Shown here piece after piece: positions 1-10,178 of a stretch of DNA of 64,000 nucleotides. The stretch spans positions 1-64,000 of the forward strand of contig NZ_JAJEPS010000002.1 of NCBI RefSeq assembly GCF_020686965.1, read 5' to 3'. Source of the DNA: Hominiventricola filiformis. GTDB taxonomy: Bacteria; Bacillota; Clostridia; Lachnospirales; Lachnospiraceae. The notes beneath the pieces are model-generated. The model had not been told where the DNA came from, searched no databases, and worked only from the letters and a program-made list of their open reading frames with translations. A program made the position numbers and the translations under genes. Position 1 is the stretch's first letter. Every line of letters begins with the position of its first letter.

Positions 1-115
1 TCGAAAACATAGGAACTCGCGGCCACCAATCTGCGTTTCTGGCCCATTTCACCTACGAAAGCTTGTTGTGGCGCCGGGAAACAGGAACTGGAGCAGGGGT
101 GGACGTGATATAGAC

Positions 116-258
116 CCACGGCTCCGGCAAGGCAACAAAGGAGGCGCATCCACGGCCCCAGTAGCTTTGTCAAAAAGAGGACGTCCACGGCCACGGCGGC
201 TTGAGCAAAGGGAGCAGCCACGGCCCCGGCAAAACAAAAAAGGGGCATCCTACGCCCC
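116..258 (-). repeat. Degenerate tandem array of terminator-like units
   Basis: Four to five imperfect units begin at 116, 150, 185, 218 and 249 (period 31-35). Each starts with CCACGGC or a close variant and ends in an A-rich then G-rich stretch on the plus strand. Read on the minus strand each unit is a G-rich arm, a CGTGG-type loop, a C-rich arm and a T-run, i.e. a terminator hairpin; only the one nearest the gene is well preserved. No coding sequence is convincing in 1-259. Confidence 0.55.
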
Positions 259-259
259 T
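235..259 (-). terminator. Intrinsic terminator after the LRR gene
   Basis: On the minus strand GGGGC and GCCCC (plus 242-246 and 254-258) form a hairpin followed directly by six T. It begins two bases past the TAA of the LRR gene and probably ends the whole 20-kb minus-strand locus. Confidence 0.85.
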
Positions 260-1099
260 TTACAGATACTCCACCTCAAATCCAGATTCCTGACAGTATG
301 CATCCACCTTTGACCCCTGATAACAGCGGATCTTGGCGGATTTATTGATGATCCACGGACCTATGTATTCGGGATCATGCCGGATCTCGAGGGTGCGGAG
401 GCGGTTGCAGCCGTGGAAGACCCATTTCCCAATATAGCGAATGCTTTCCGGAAGACAGACTTCTGTCAGTTTCGTGCATTTGAAAAATGCGGACTCTTCC
501 AGCACTTCCAGTGACTCCGGCAGGTGAAGTTCCTCCATGCCGCAGAAGTAGAATGCTTCTTTGCCGATGCGTTCCAGTGTCTTCGGAAATTCGATCCGGC
601 TCAGGGATTTGCAGCGGTAAAAAGCCCGGTCACCAATGTCGATGACGCTTTCCGGGATTTTGATATATGCCAGGGAGGCACATTCATTGAAGGCGTCCTC
701 TCTTATTTTCAGCAGGAGGCTATTGTCTGCAAAATCCACCTGTCTTAATTTGCGGTCTTCTTTAAATGCGGAGGGCGGGATCTCCGACACTTTAGAGGAA
801 ATCTGCATTTCCGACAGGTGCGGGCAGGAGGAAAAGCATCCTTCCGACAAATGATTCACGCTGTGAGCCATCCGCACCTTCGTCAGTTTTATACATCCCT
901 GAAATGCCCGCATTCCGATTTTCTTCATACCGGGTCCGATCTCCAGGCTCTTCATCTTAGGATTTCCTTTGAAAGCTTCTGCGGCGATTATCTGATATTT
1001 CTCAGGAATTGAAACTTCTTCCTGCTTCCTGTATATCACCGCACTTTTCTTGTCCAGCGTCAGCAATGGCCGCTGCGCTGATCCTTTATATTTCATCAT
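260..1099 (-). CDS. BspA-like leucine-rich repeat protein
   Basis: This 279-aa protein consists of about eight to nine LRR_5 (BspA/Treponema type) repeats of about 23 residues, spanning roughly residues 35-255, with the recurring pattern of an aromatic residue, a short loop with Cys, then L-x-x-I/V. No signal peptide or membrane segment is visible, so export is uncertain even though the family is usually surface-exposed and binds proteins or glycans. It is the last gene of the minus-strand corrinoid locus and is followed by a terminator. A second Met directly follows the first and the true start could be either. Role in the locus is unknown; it may be a passenger, since a hairpin separates it from the upstream gene. 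Confidence 0.8.
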   Translation of the reverse strand: MMKYKGSAQRPLLTLDKKSAVIYRKQEEVSIPEKYQIIAAEAFKGNPKMKSLEIGPGMKKIGMRAFQGCIKLTKVRMAHSVNHLSEGCFSSCPHLSEMQISSKVSEIPPSAFKEDRKLRQVDFADNSLLLKIREDAFNECASLAYIKIPESVIDIGDRAFYRCKSLSRIEFPKTLERIGKEAFYFCGMEELHLPESLEVLEESAFFKCTKLTEVCLPESIRYIGKWVFHGCNRLRTLEIRHDPEYIGPWIINKSAKIRCYQGSKVDAYCQESGFEVEYL

Positions 1100-1169
1100 A
1101 TGGCGTTATTTTTCTCCGTTCTTTCCCTCTGCCCTGTCTCTCAGAGCTGATTGCGTAAAGACGACAACA

Positions 1170-1196
1170 CCAGCGGATGCTTTTCGCACCCGCTGG
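1170..1196 (-). terminator. Hairpin between secreted-protein gene and LRR gene
   Basis: CCAGCGGATGC and GCACCCGCTGG form an 11-bp stem with one mismatch around a TTTTC loop. On the minus strand it lies just after the 1153-aa gene, but the following T-run is interrupted, so it is a weak terminator or an mRNA 3'-end stabiliser. Confidence 0.5.
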
Positions 1197-1229
1197 ATAC
1201 TGCCATTTCTTTCCGTATATGGTCTGGTT

Positions 1230-4200
1230 TTACCAGTATTCCGGATAATCGTTATGTTTCTTCAGATCCTTGGCTTTCTTCCACCATGTCTTAGATCCGC
1301 TGTGATCCGGGCTGCCGTCCACGTTGTTCAGCATGTCATTCCACAGCTGATCAGATTTGGAAGGTCCTTCTACATAAGCCCGTACCGTATATGTCTTTGT
1401 TGTTCCGTCCTCCAGCGTCAATGTGTAAGTTACCGGTGAAGAAAGATCCACGGTTGCTCCGCTGGCCGGAGAAATGGATTTCGCTCCACTGATGGTAATC
1501 ACCGGGGCAAGACTGGTAAGATCCGTTCCGTTAGGAAGAGTTACCGTAATCAGGCCTGTGGTGTTGTCCACGCTTCCTGATACGCCATTGACTACAAATG
1601 CTCCGATCTTTCCGGTGGTTGTATCCGGTGTCGTTGAAGATTCATCCTCAAACCGACAGGAAACAGACAGTTCATATGCAGGCATGGTAAACTGCTTCGT
1701 CTTCTCATCAATATGCACTACTTCGTATGGTGCGCTGGACTGTGAGTAAATCAGACTGTTTGTCGTCATCTTCTTGCCGGAATCTGGAGTAACCGTTACG
1801 GTCACCGTCTCGCCTGCCTTTGCTTCGGTCTTGTCCACAGCGACTTTGCCTCCTGGCAGTTTGTCTGTGACATTGACTTTATACTTCGTCTCGGTTCCGC
1901 CAAAGGCCGGAATGGAAATCTTCAGCACATCTGAAATCTTCACATTCGCTGAATCATTATCATTCTTCACCACAATATAAATGTCTTTGGCTCCGGCTGT
2001 CAAGCTGGTCAGCTTAATGGTATTCTCACGATCCGCATACTTAAACGTAGTACCTGCAACGTTCGTCGGGATATCCGGCTTCGCTTCTCCGGCATCCACA
2101 ACTGCCCAGTAATAGGTTCCTGCGCTGCTGGAACGGAATCCAACGCTGGCTTCTGTGTCGCTGATACGTTTTACCGTGCCTGCTGTCAAAGTCGGACGAT
2201 CGTCATACTCAATAGCAATGGTGTAAGTATTCTTGAATTCTGATCGTTCTGCAGTAATGGTAAACGTCGCTTTTCCGCCTTTTCCGATTCCATTCGTAAT
2301 ACCGGTCAGCCAACGGTCATCTCCATTCTCACCATCACCAAAACCACCATCCATCTTAGCGGTTGCTGTTTCGGGATAAGTCAGACGAAGCATATACGCA
2401 CCACTGGTAAGATTTCCTGCTTCTTCCAGACTCATATCCTTTGCAGAAAGCTTAATCGTAAACGTAGTTCCATTCTTGTTTGCCTGTTTTACCACAGTAC
2501 CATCGTCTTTCTTTAAAAGTTCCACTTTAGTTAACTCGCAGTCAGGACTTAAATAAGCCGGATCTACTTCAAATACTGCACGTATATTCAAAGTTTCCGT
2601 TCCACTTGGAACTTTATATGTCGTTTCCACTTTTGATGCATCTGTAAAACCAGTTAAATCTTCTGCTTCCCACGTTTTCAGCCGATATCCCGTTTTTGGT
2701 ATTGCCGTCAGAGCCAAGCTATCACCATCGTAACATACACCTCCAGACTGATATGTTTCATTATTCCGCTTAGCAGTTACGGTTCCCTTTGATTCATCTG
2801 CAGTTTCCACATTGACAATTCGTGCACTTTTTGCCTCAATCTGCGCTATTAAGGTAATCGGTTCAGAGTTCTCGCTAAGATTCAACTTCGGAATCTTATA
2901 CTGCCCTTCATCCATCCAGGTTATCTCATCTGTATTAACATCCTGATTCCAAAATTCTCCATCTGCATTTTTCCAGCCAACCAAACGGTAAGCTTCTGTA
3001 TCAAGACCACTTACTTTCAGGAAAAATACACCAGTTCTTAAAGTATCTGTCATACTTGCATCTGTGATATAAAAAAATATATTGGATTTATCACCCATCA
3101 ACTGAAGGCTGGCTCCATTCGCTCCCTGAATTCCCATCGTAACAGAAATTCCGCTCTTTTTATACACCGCAGTAATAGATAATTCATGACTCGGCATCGT
3201 GATCTGCACAGCTTCGTTTTTCTTATCCGTCTCCGACAGTTCCTGCCCTTCTATCTCCCAATGGTCAAATACGTAATGATATGCTCTCGTGTCTCCGCTA
3301 AACCCAGCTGCTGTAACGGTTACCGTCTCACCTTCCTGCGCTGTTTCTACAACTGTGTCCCCTTTTCGAATCACTACGCTTGGGCCTTTTCCTGTCAAAT
3401 CTTCTCCCGTATTAAGCTTCATACTAACCCGAATAGGTCTCTCTGTAGTGTCTTTGTACTCTATACCCTGTGTGTCAACTGATATCTTAGATTTTGGCAT
3501 TTTAAAAGACACGGTTGACAATCCAAGCTCTGCTGAAAATTTCTTTTCCACTGACGGATTATTAAATGAAGGTTCAAACTTTATCAGTTTCTGATTTTCT
3601 GCTGCCGGAAACTGTATACGGACATCTGCTCCGGCTGGAATTTCCCATGAATTACTGGTTACCGGCGTTGCCGGCTCGTCATTTACCCATACTCCATTTA
3701 CTGTCAAGCCTGCAAAGCTCAACTGCCAAGGCATCTGAGCGGAAACTGTGTATGTTTTCACCATTCCAGCTGCATTCTTTACTTTGAATGTAAATGGTGC
3801 ATCCATAAAAGGCAGACTTTCCGTTAAATTAAATGTACCATTATACTTTCCGGCTGCCGGTTTCGTATACGTTGCTGAACCAGCCGGCCAAGAATCTTCC
3901 ACTACGCTTGCACCTGCCGCAAGATAGATTTCAAACGACTTACTCTTTGTTGCCATTGTATCTTCATACGATGTATAATTTTGACAAAATACTTCCCCAT
4001 CCGCATACTTTCCCCAAGACTGATATTGTTGAATAGCGCCCGAAGTCCATTTAATCATAATATCTTTGTGGCTTACAGTTGAACAAACCAAATGACCACT
4101 ACTTTTCAAAGAAGCATTATAATGAACCAGATATTGATCTTCATTCCAACTAAGAATCAACCATAGGCCGCTATATGCTTGAAGCGTTGGATTGGGATTT

Positions 4201-4691
4201 ACAAAATCAAACTGATAAGCACTTCCATAACGTCCACTCATATAACTCTTATTCACCCATGCCAGACTTGCATCTCCTGTAATAGTTGCCTTAATTAGTG
4301 CTTTTTCTCCTACCCAGTCATTTGTTTTACTTGCATCTTTACAAGCCGCATCAGAATAATATACCATTGCCGCCAGCATTTTATTTTGTTCGCCCAAATC
4401 AGCTTCAATATTTCCAGCTGTAATATATTTTCCGCCCGTAATATAAGTCTTAAGTTTCGTTGCATCCAGACTTGTCGGAAGTTTCTTATCGTCCGTAAAA
4501 TCACTTTCACTTAATGTATTGGAAGTTACAGATAACTTGACTTCCATATTCTGCGTTTTTAATGTTGCCTTATCCGGTACTGTCAATGTAATCTGTGGAA
4601 CCCCAGCTGCTTTTACCTGTGTCGGATTCGCAAATGCCAGGCATAAGCCAAACACCCACAACCACAGCAGCTTTTTCATCCACTTATTCAT
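1230..4691 (-). CDS. Large secreted beta-repeat protein
   Basis: A 1153-aa exported protein with a clear signal peptide (basic MNKWMKK, hydrophobic core, cleavage near VKA-A at about residue 28). The N-terminal 300 residues are of no family I recognise. The middle carries several InlB/Listeria-Bacteroides-type beta modules with GY-R-L-x-x-W signatures (around residues 470-780). The C-terminal part ends in a DUF5018-like module (around 1030-1105) of the same type as those repeated in the neighbouring 1362-aa protein, followed by a short tail with a QLW motif that the neighbour also has. No LPXTG or membrane anchor is visible. It is 15 nt downstream of the 1362-aa gene and probably co-transcribed; an adhesive or ligand-presenting role in the corrinoid locus is inference. 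Confidence 0.8.
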   Translation of the reverse strand: MNKWMKKLLWLWVFGLCLAFANPTQVKAAGVPQITLTVPDKATLKTQNMEVKLSVTSNTLSESDFTDDKKLPTSLDATKLKTYITGGKYITAGNIEADLGEQNKMLAAMVYYSDAACKDASKTNDWVGEKALIKATITGDASLAWVNKSYMSGRYGSAYQFDFVNPNPTLQAYSGLWLILSWNEDQYLVHYNASLKSSGHLVCSTVSHKDIMIKWTSGAIQQYQSWGKYADGEVFCQNYTSYEDTMATKSKSFEIYLAAGASVVEDSWPAGSATYTKPAAGKYNGTFNLTESLPFMDAPFTFKVKNAAGMVKTYTVSAQMPWQLSFAGLTVNGVWVNDEPATPVTSNSWEIPAGADVRIQFPAAENQKLIKFEPSFNNPSVEKKFSAELGLSTVSFKMPKSKISVDTQGIEYKDTTERPIRVSMKLNTGEDLTGKGPSVVIRKGDTVVETAQEGETVTVTAAGFSGDTRAYHYVFDHWEIEGQELSETDKKNEAVQITMPSHELSITAVYKKSGISVTMGIQGANGASLQLMGDKSNIFFYITDASMTDTLRTGVFFLKVSGLDTEAYRLVGWKNADGEFWNQDVNTDEITWMDEGQYKIPKLNLSENSEPITLIAQIEAKSARIVNVETADESKGTVTAKRNNETYQSGGVCYDGDSLALTAIPKTGYRLKTWEAEDLTGFTDASKVETTYKVPSGTETLNIRAVFEVDPAYLSPDCELTKVELLKKDDGTVVKQANKNGTTFTIKLSAKDMSLEEAGNLTSGAYMLRLTYPETATAKMDGGFGDGENGDDRWLTGITNGIGKGGKATFTITAERSEFKNTYTIAIEYDDRPTLTAGTVKRISDTEASVGFRSSSAGTYYWAVVDAGEAKPDIPTNVAGTTFKYADRENTIKLTSLTAGAKDIYIVVKNDNDSANVKISDVLKISIPAFGGTETKYKVNVTDKLPGGKVAVDKTEAKAGETVTVTVTPDSGKKMTTNSLIYSQSSAPYEVVHIDEKTKQFTMPAYELSVSCRFEDESSTTPDTTTGKIGAFVVNGVSGSVDNTTGLITVTLPNGTDLTSLAPVITISGAKSISPASGATVDLSSPVTYTLTLEDGTTKTYTVRAYVEGPSKSDQLWNDMLNNVDGSPDHSGSKTWWKKAKDLKKHNDYPEYW

Positions 4692-4706
4692 CTGTTTTCC
4701 CTCCTT

Positions 4707-7700
4707 TTAGTCTTTTACTACCTGATGATCCGCTACTGTACTGTCATCTTCCACTTTCTCCCAGAGCTGCTGTGATACACTCTTCTCCAGTGTTACAATG
4801 ACGGTATATGTATTCGTTTCTGTTCCGTTTGTAACGGTGTAGACTCTGGGACTGGTCAGATCCACCACTTCCCCTGAAACCGGGCTCACTGTACATCCGG
4901 TTCCTACTTCCACCGTTGGTGCTACACAGCTGACATCTGTTCCTTCCGGTAAGGTAATCAAAATGGTTCCTGCTGCATCATCAATGGTTCCTTCCACGCC
5001 AAGCAAAGTAAAGCCATTAATCTTTGCCGCTGATATAATCGGTGCATCCGGTTCCTTCGGTGTATCCGGATTGTCATTATTCTTCTTACCTGTTGGATGA
5101 TTGCCATCCGCATCGAAAATATCCACCGCATAAATTCTGGTTGCCAATCCATTTCCTGATACGGTATAGTTCACCGTTGAAGTAAAGTTCTGTGCTACTC
5201 CTGATAAAGGACTGCAGACGTTGGTTCCTTCGCCAAGTTCAATTTCCGGTGCCAGAGAACTTACATCGGACTCCGTCGGAACTCCCAACACCTGAATGGT
5301 GTTAGCAGAATTGTCAATAACACCCCTATACGCAATGCCGTCAATGGTCACCACGAAACTGTCTATCGATGCAGTCTCCTGAGCATCCACTTTGATCCGG
5401 TATGTTTTTACATTCTCTTTATCTTCCGATGTTACTTTGATCGTCGTCCAACCACTCAAATCCACCTTCGTCTTTCCATCCAGAATATGTTCCGGTTCTG
5501 TTGTTGCTCCGTAAGACAGGATTCCCGTGATGAAGAGATTCTGTATATCCACGCCAGCTGCCACACTAAGGAGGATATCCGTGGTCACTCCATTGGTAGT
5601 TACTTTTCGTTCTGTAATCTCAATATCCCTTAAGATATTTGCATCCTGCAGCTTCAGGCTGTCTGCATCCAGATTCGTACCGGACGCCTTAATGCCTTCT
5701 TCCAGTTTTACCGTTACATAATAGGTTTTTGTGGTCTCTCTATCCTCTGCACGTACTGTGAAAGGCTGGGCTACATTTTCTGCAAATGTAACCGGAAAAC
5801 TAGGTGCATCCAGCGTCGCATATTCGGATAATGTTACTTCCGGTGTCATATTAGTAAGCGGTGTTCCCTTTGGAAGCGTCACCGTAATCTGGTCATCCTT
5901 GATCTCGGCTGTTTTTCCTTCCAGCACAAAACTCTTAATCTCCGCTTCTTTACTTAACGGTCTTGAAAAATCCTGCTGATGATAATAAAGCGAATATGGA
6001 TGTCCTGCTCCTCCATTTTCCAAAAAGCCAAGATACCACTGTACGGTATAACAGCCCTGATAAGTAGCCATAGCATTTTTCTTTACAGACATTGTATGTG
6101 CAAAATATTCCCCATCCGAATAATCAAGAAAGGCTGTTAGAGCACTCTTTCCATTTCCATCAGAAAATCTGACATCTGTATGGCAATCTACTCCGGCGGC
6201 ACTTAAAGCACAAATTGCCTGCGCAGCACTTTCGCTGCTTTGATAGCCAAACCCTCCAAAAGTAAAGTCATCAGCCATCTTATCAACCGTGTTCGCTTTT
6301 TTATTGCCAAGAAACAGATCAATTCCTTCTTCCAGCTTCGCTTTAACTCTCGCTCCATAGACAGGATCATTCTGATAGGGGGCAATGGACTGCATTAACA
6401 TTCCTACCATATCCACCCCAAAACCATCTGATCCATATTTATGGGTAAGAATGGTCTCCAACAATTTTTCCCGCGTCCAAACTGCATTCTTCGGTATGGT
6501 ATAATTTCCCATATCCAGCGCGATCAACGCAAATATAGGACCATTAATTGTATAAGTTCCCGAATAATTATAAAGTACCGCTGTCAAATCTGTAATAGGA
6601 TCTCCATTTGAATCTTTAAAAGGATTCTCTGCTGTTGTATAAAGATCCAGTTTTGATGCATCGATTCCATTTGCTGTCAGCATCATAATCGTACGATCAA
6701 CATTGGTCATGGCAACATTCGAAGTCGTATCCAGCTTCTCCAGTTTTTCCCGTACATGTTTTTCAAGACCGACCGGTAACGCCCCAGGCGTTTTATCCTG
6801 TACAACTCTCTTGCAAAATCCAAGGTTCATCCATTCCCAATCGTCTGATGCCGTTGTCTCATATCGATCAATAATATTGTCCCTGAGACGAACCATGTAA
6901 TCTTTGTATGGATTTTCGCCCGTGTCCACCAATACTATCGTTACACGATAAGTATTCGTAATCCCATTCTGCGCAGTAACCGTATATTCTACCGGGATCG
7001 TTCCACTGAAATCTACCTCTGTACCGGAAGCCGGATATACCTCTGCAAATTCCGATACCAAAACTTTCGGAGCCAGTTTTTTCAGATCTGTTCCAACAGG
7101 CATTTCCAGCCGAATTGTTCCCTGATTCTGGTCTATAATTCCCTTTCGGCTTCCATAGGAAAACTCCAAAATCAGATTTTCCTGGGATATTTCTTCCTGG
7201 GTCAATACAACGATATATGTCTTTTTAGTTCCATTTTCCGCCGTCACCGTATAAGAAAGTTCTTTATTGTATTCCAAACTGGCTGGCTGCTCTGTGATTT
7301 TTGCTTTTTCAGAAACTTGAATCTCTGCTTCTACTGTCTTCAGATCTGTACCATACGGGAGAGTCAATGAAATCCTATTATTTGTTTCATCAATCTGCGC
7401 CTCTTTTTCACCGATTTTCCAGGAGAGGATCTGACATTCATCTGACTTTCCAGTACTTACCTGCAATTCATATTTTCTTGTATATTTATCAACGGATAGG
7501 ATAATTTCACTGGTTTCAGTTAAGTTTACCACAGTTCCTTCCTGATACCCATTTATCATGGCTTTGGCTGCCGTATGTGTCAGTATTGGAGTAATTGCAG
7601 TCAGATCTGTTCCTTCCGGAAGAAGCAATGTAATTCTGTTGTTTTCCTCGTCAATTTTTCCATGATATATATGATCTCCTAACTGAACCTGTAAATCCTG

Positions 7701-8795
7701 CACCTGCAAAACAGGCTCTCCACGGACAATTTCCACAATCCAGCTTTTTCGCAAATCAACGCCGTAATTGCCCCACTGGATCAGATCTTTTCCATCATAT
7801 GCAGTTCCTGTCCATGGTGCATATGGAGTCAGCCGATAGAGAAGCTGTCCATTTTCTACACTGCCTGCAAACCAGTTCGCTTTCACACCTTTTTCTGTTC
7901 CTATTACTGCCTCTGTTGGTGTAGGAACCGCTGCATCCTCTGGAATCGTTACCGTCACATGCGCTGCACCGTCAATAACTCCTTTGTATGCACCCAGCTG
8001 AAAACTGGTCATTACGGGATTCTTAATCCGATCATTTTCAATTTCATCACACCATTCTTCTATACATGAAAGCATGGCCTCTGTCTGAGCTGCGCTGCAT
8101 AAGACATTATTTATGCTGACCATAGAACCTGCACATATTTTTCTCATCTGAGCTTCTACATCCCCTGCTGTCAGCACAATATCTGCTGCTCCATATGCCG
8201 CATTCTCTGACAAATTCAAATATCCCCAAAAATTATACTTTCGGAGATATTCTACCATCAATCCATAATCCGGGTGAACTCCCCCTATTTCTGCCTTCTT
8301 CGCTTCATTTACTGCCTTTAATTCATCCAGTAGAGATACTAGTCGATTTCTTACCTCTACAAATCTGGGTGCCAGTTTATAAAATGCCTGCTTTTCCTCT
8401 TCACTCCAGTCAAGAACGGATCCATATTTTCTTGCAAGCAGCCAGCATTTTCCTTCCTGCTGTCCATTCTTTGCCACCATTCTGTAAGGAACAGGCTGAC
8501 TAAAGTCAGCCTGTTTTTCCGCAGATTCCGGTATAAATGTATATTCTTTTCCTCTTGCGGTTCTCTCAAACGTTTCCAATGGCATTATGGGAGATTCTCC
8601 CTCCTCCAACTGGAATACATGCACAATGTCAACTCCAAAACCTGTAGCAAGAGATTCATGCCCTCTATACATTCCACCACTAGTCGCGGAAATTCCATTC
8701 CACAGGGCGAATGCTGTCATACATTCGCCCAATAAGAGTGTTAGAGAAATCAGCAGCGGAATAATTCGCCTTACTGCTTTTTTCACATTCATCAC
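4707..8795 (-). CDS. Secreted intrinsic-factor-like alpha/alpha-toroid protein with DUF5018-like repeats
   Basis: A 1362-aa exported protein. After a signal peptide (residues 1-30) and an unassigned helical region (to about 280), three DUF5018-like beta modules follow (about 355-620; recurring I-D-x-x-x-x-x-I-x-x-x-L-P-x-G-T-D-L). A helical domain at about 640-940 has the prenyltransferase/squalene-cyclase toroid pattern, including DGFGVDMVGMLMQSI and QSSESAAQAICALSAAG. Four more modules follow and a QLW tail. The toroid resembles the alpha domain of animal intrinsic factor and transcobalamin, and the next gene upstream supplies a DUF4430-like beta domain. With the cobalamin riboswitch at the head of the locus I infer corrinoid binding outside the cell. 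Glycan binding, as in other squalene-cyclase-like surface proteins, is the alternative. Confidence 0.75.
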   Translation of the reverse strand: MMNVKKAVRRIIPLLISLTLLLGECMTAFALWNGISATSGGMYRGHESLATGFGVDIVHVFQLEEGESPIMPLETFERTARGKEYTFIPESAEKQADFSQPVPYRMVAKNGQQEGKCWLLARKYGSVLDWSEEEKQAFYKLAPRFVEVRNRLVSLLDELKAVNEAKKAEIGGVHPDYGLMVEYLRKYNFWGYLNLSENAAYGAADIVLTAGDVEAQMRKICAGSMVSINNVLCSAAQTEAMLSCIEEWCDEIENDRIKNPVMTSFQLGAYKGVIDGAAHVTVTIPEDAAVPTPTEAVIGTEKGVKANWFAGSVENGQLLYRLTPYAPWTGTAYDGKDLIQWGNYGVDLRKSWIVEIVRGEPVLQVQDLQVQLGDHIYHGKIDEENNRITLLLPEGTDLTAITPILTHTAAKAMINGYQEGTVVNLTETSEIILSVDKYTRKYELQVSTGKSDECQILSWKIGEKEAQIDETNNRISLTLPYGTDLKTVEAEIQVSEKAKITEQPASLEYNKELSYTVTAENGTKKTYIVVLTQEEISQENLILEFSYGSRKGIIDQNQGTIRLEMPVGTDLKKLAPKVLVSEFAEVYPASGTEVDFSGTIPVEYTVTAQNGITNTYRVTIVLVDTGENPYKDYMVRLRDNIIDRYETTASDDWEWMNLGFCKRVVQDKTPGALPVGLEKHVREKLEKLDTTSNVAMTNVDRTIMMLTANGIDASKLDLYTTAENPFKDSNGDPITDLTAVLYNYSGTYTINGPIFALIALDMGNYTIPKNAVWTREKLLETILTHKYGSDGFGVDMVGMLMQSIAPYQNDPVYGARVKAKLEEGIDLFLGNKKANTVDKMADDFTFGGFGYQSSESAAQAICALSAAGVDCHTDVRFSDGNGKSALTAFLDYSDGEYFAHTMSVKKNAMATYQGCYTVQWYLGFLENGGAGHPYSLYYHQQDFSRPLSKEAEIKSFVLEGKTAEIKDDQITVTLPKGTPLTNMTPEVTLSEYATLDAPSFPVTFAENVAQPFTVRAEDRETTKTYYVTVKLEEGIKASGTNLDADSLKLQDANILRDIEITERKVTTNGVTTDILLSVAAGVDIQNLFITGILSYGATTEPEHILDGKTKVDLSGWTTIKVTSEDKENVKTYRIKVDAQETASIDSFVVTIDGIAYRGVIDNSANTIQVLGVPTESDVSSLAPEIELGEGTNVCSPLSGVAQNFTSTVNYTVSGNGLATRIYAVDIFDADGNHPTGKKNNDNPDTPKEPDAPIISAAKINGFTLLGVEGTIDDAAGTILITLPEGTDVSCVAPTVEVGTGCTVSPVSGEVVDLTSPRVYTVTNGTETNTYTVIVTLEKSVSQQLWEKVEDDSTVADHQVVKD

Positions 8796-8808
8796 GCTTT
8801 CCTAAAAC

Positions 8809-10044
8809 TTACCACGGATGATCCCCATAATTTGTTGTAAAGAACCAAGCAATGTTGGTAGTCGGAGACATGCTATAATCTGATGCTCCAATGGGTGCTG
8901 TATACCAGTTTTTCGGTAAAGTATTTGCCTTGTACGGATCGTCTGTATACATCCAACCATCCATGCATCCAGAGATTGTTCTCGGAGCTAATCCATTGAT
9001 TTTCTCTACGTATAAGCAATTATCTTCATAAGTAGTAGTTCCATGGGTAAACAGTGTATTGTCATCAATTGCATATTTAAAGAAATCCTGCAGGACATCC
9101 ATGCAAGTTGCATCTGTGAACACTCTGTGCTCCTGCTGATATGCTTTCATTGCATTTTCAATTTCAATTTTCTGTTCATTAATCGTTTTCCAATCGAATC
9201 CTGCTTCCAATGCACCATTTTCTTTCTCATATGCTTCCAGTTCCCGGAAGTCGATCCAGAAATTGGTCTCATTTACAATAAATTTTCCAGCAATTGTTAC
9301 AAGCACGGTATAGTTTCTTTCATCAGTTGTTATTTTTCCAGTACCTGTGCTGAAATCATATGTACCAAGATCTGTTCCATTTAAAACAACCTTTGCAGAC
9401 TTAACACTTTCTTCTGTTAAGTTTTCTGTTGTCTTAATGTAGTAGTTTAAATAAGTTGCTGAAGTTCCGCTCTGTGCATAATATGCATTTCCCGGAAATC
9501 TGCCCGCACTAACATTCTCATGAACCTTCGCCTTAGCTTCACCTACTGTTGCAATATCAGACAGTTTCTCATCATAAGAAGGAATGCCTGCTGCAAATTC
9601 ATAATCTGTTCCCCCAATGTTAACTGTCTGTGTTTTATTCAGCAGATCTGCCGTAAACGTATACACATTGTCTGATTTGCTGACATTAACATCGGAAGAT
9701 GTAACTGCAGTTGTCCCTGCGTCATCCACATAGATAGAAACTGCCGCATTCTGAAGTTCATCCAGAGTTGTACTGTACTGCAGAATTCCTGAATTTTCTC
9801 CATAATCTGCCGGGCGGATATACAGAGTATCGTCTCCATTATTATCCTGGAAGATTTCTGCAAATTCCGCCTCATTGTTAATGGTAATATACTGCACTCC
9901 CTCCGGAAGTCCAATATCTGTGGTTGCGGTTGGCGCCTTAAGTGCTTCGGCAGCATTTACCTCCAAACTTCCAAGGTTGAGTGTAAATATCAATGCTCCT
10001 GCTAATGCGAGACTTGTAAATCTCTTAAAATTTGTGTTTTTCAT
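8809..10044 (-). CDS. Secreted protein with C-terminal DUF4430-like domain
   Basis: A 411-aa exported protein: signal peptide to about residue 31 (cleavage after VNA), a long variable N-terminal part, and a C-terminal region (about 300-411) with the DUF4430 signature: CMDVLQDFFKYA, then SGCMDGWMYTDD, then IGASDYSM and a final TNIAWFF. DUF4430 is the beta-domain fold at the C terminus of animal transcobalamin and intrinsic factor. Start chosen from AAAAGGAGATTGA directly before ATG. It sits 13 nt upstream of the toroid-protein gene, so alpha-like and beta-like domains are encoded side by side on separate chains, as might suit a two-part ligand clamp. The ligand is inferred from the riboswitch, not from residues. 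Confidence 0.75.
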   Translation of the reverse strand: MKNTNFKRFTSLALAGALIFTLNLGSLEVNAAEALKAPTATTDIGLPEGVQYITINNEAEFAEIFQDNNGDDTLYIRPADYGENSGILQYSTTLDELQNAAVSIYVDDAGTTAVTSSDVNVSKSDNVYTFTADLLNKTQTVNIGGTDYEFAAGIPSYDEKLSDIATVGEAKAKVHENVSAGRFPGNAYYAQSGTSATYLNYYIKTTENLTEESVKSAKVVLNGTDLGTYDFSTGTGKITTDERNYTVLVTIAGKFIVNETNFWIDFRELEAYEKENGALEAGFDWKTINEQKIEIENAMKAYQQEHRVFTDATCMDVLQDFFKYAIDDNTLFTHGTTTYEDNCLYVEKINGLAPRTISGCMDGWMYTDDPYKANTLPKNWYTAPIGASDYSMSPTTNIAWFFTTNYGDHPW

Positions 10045-10178
10045 TCAATCTCCTTTTCCAGACCATTTTGGTCTTTTTGTAATTGTTTCTCCAACTAACA
10101 CCTAACTGCTTCTACATTTTCTTTTCATACTCACACCAATGAAATCACCTTCTTTTCATTATTTTCCTTATATGAATT

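Noticed and set aside
1..259. Coding ORFs of 62 and 81 codons near the left edge
   Set aside because: They run across the tandem terminator-like units, lack ribosome sites and have composition imposed by the repeats.
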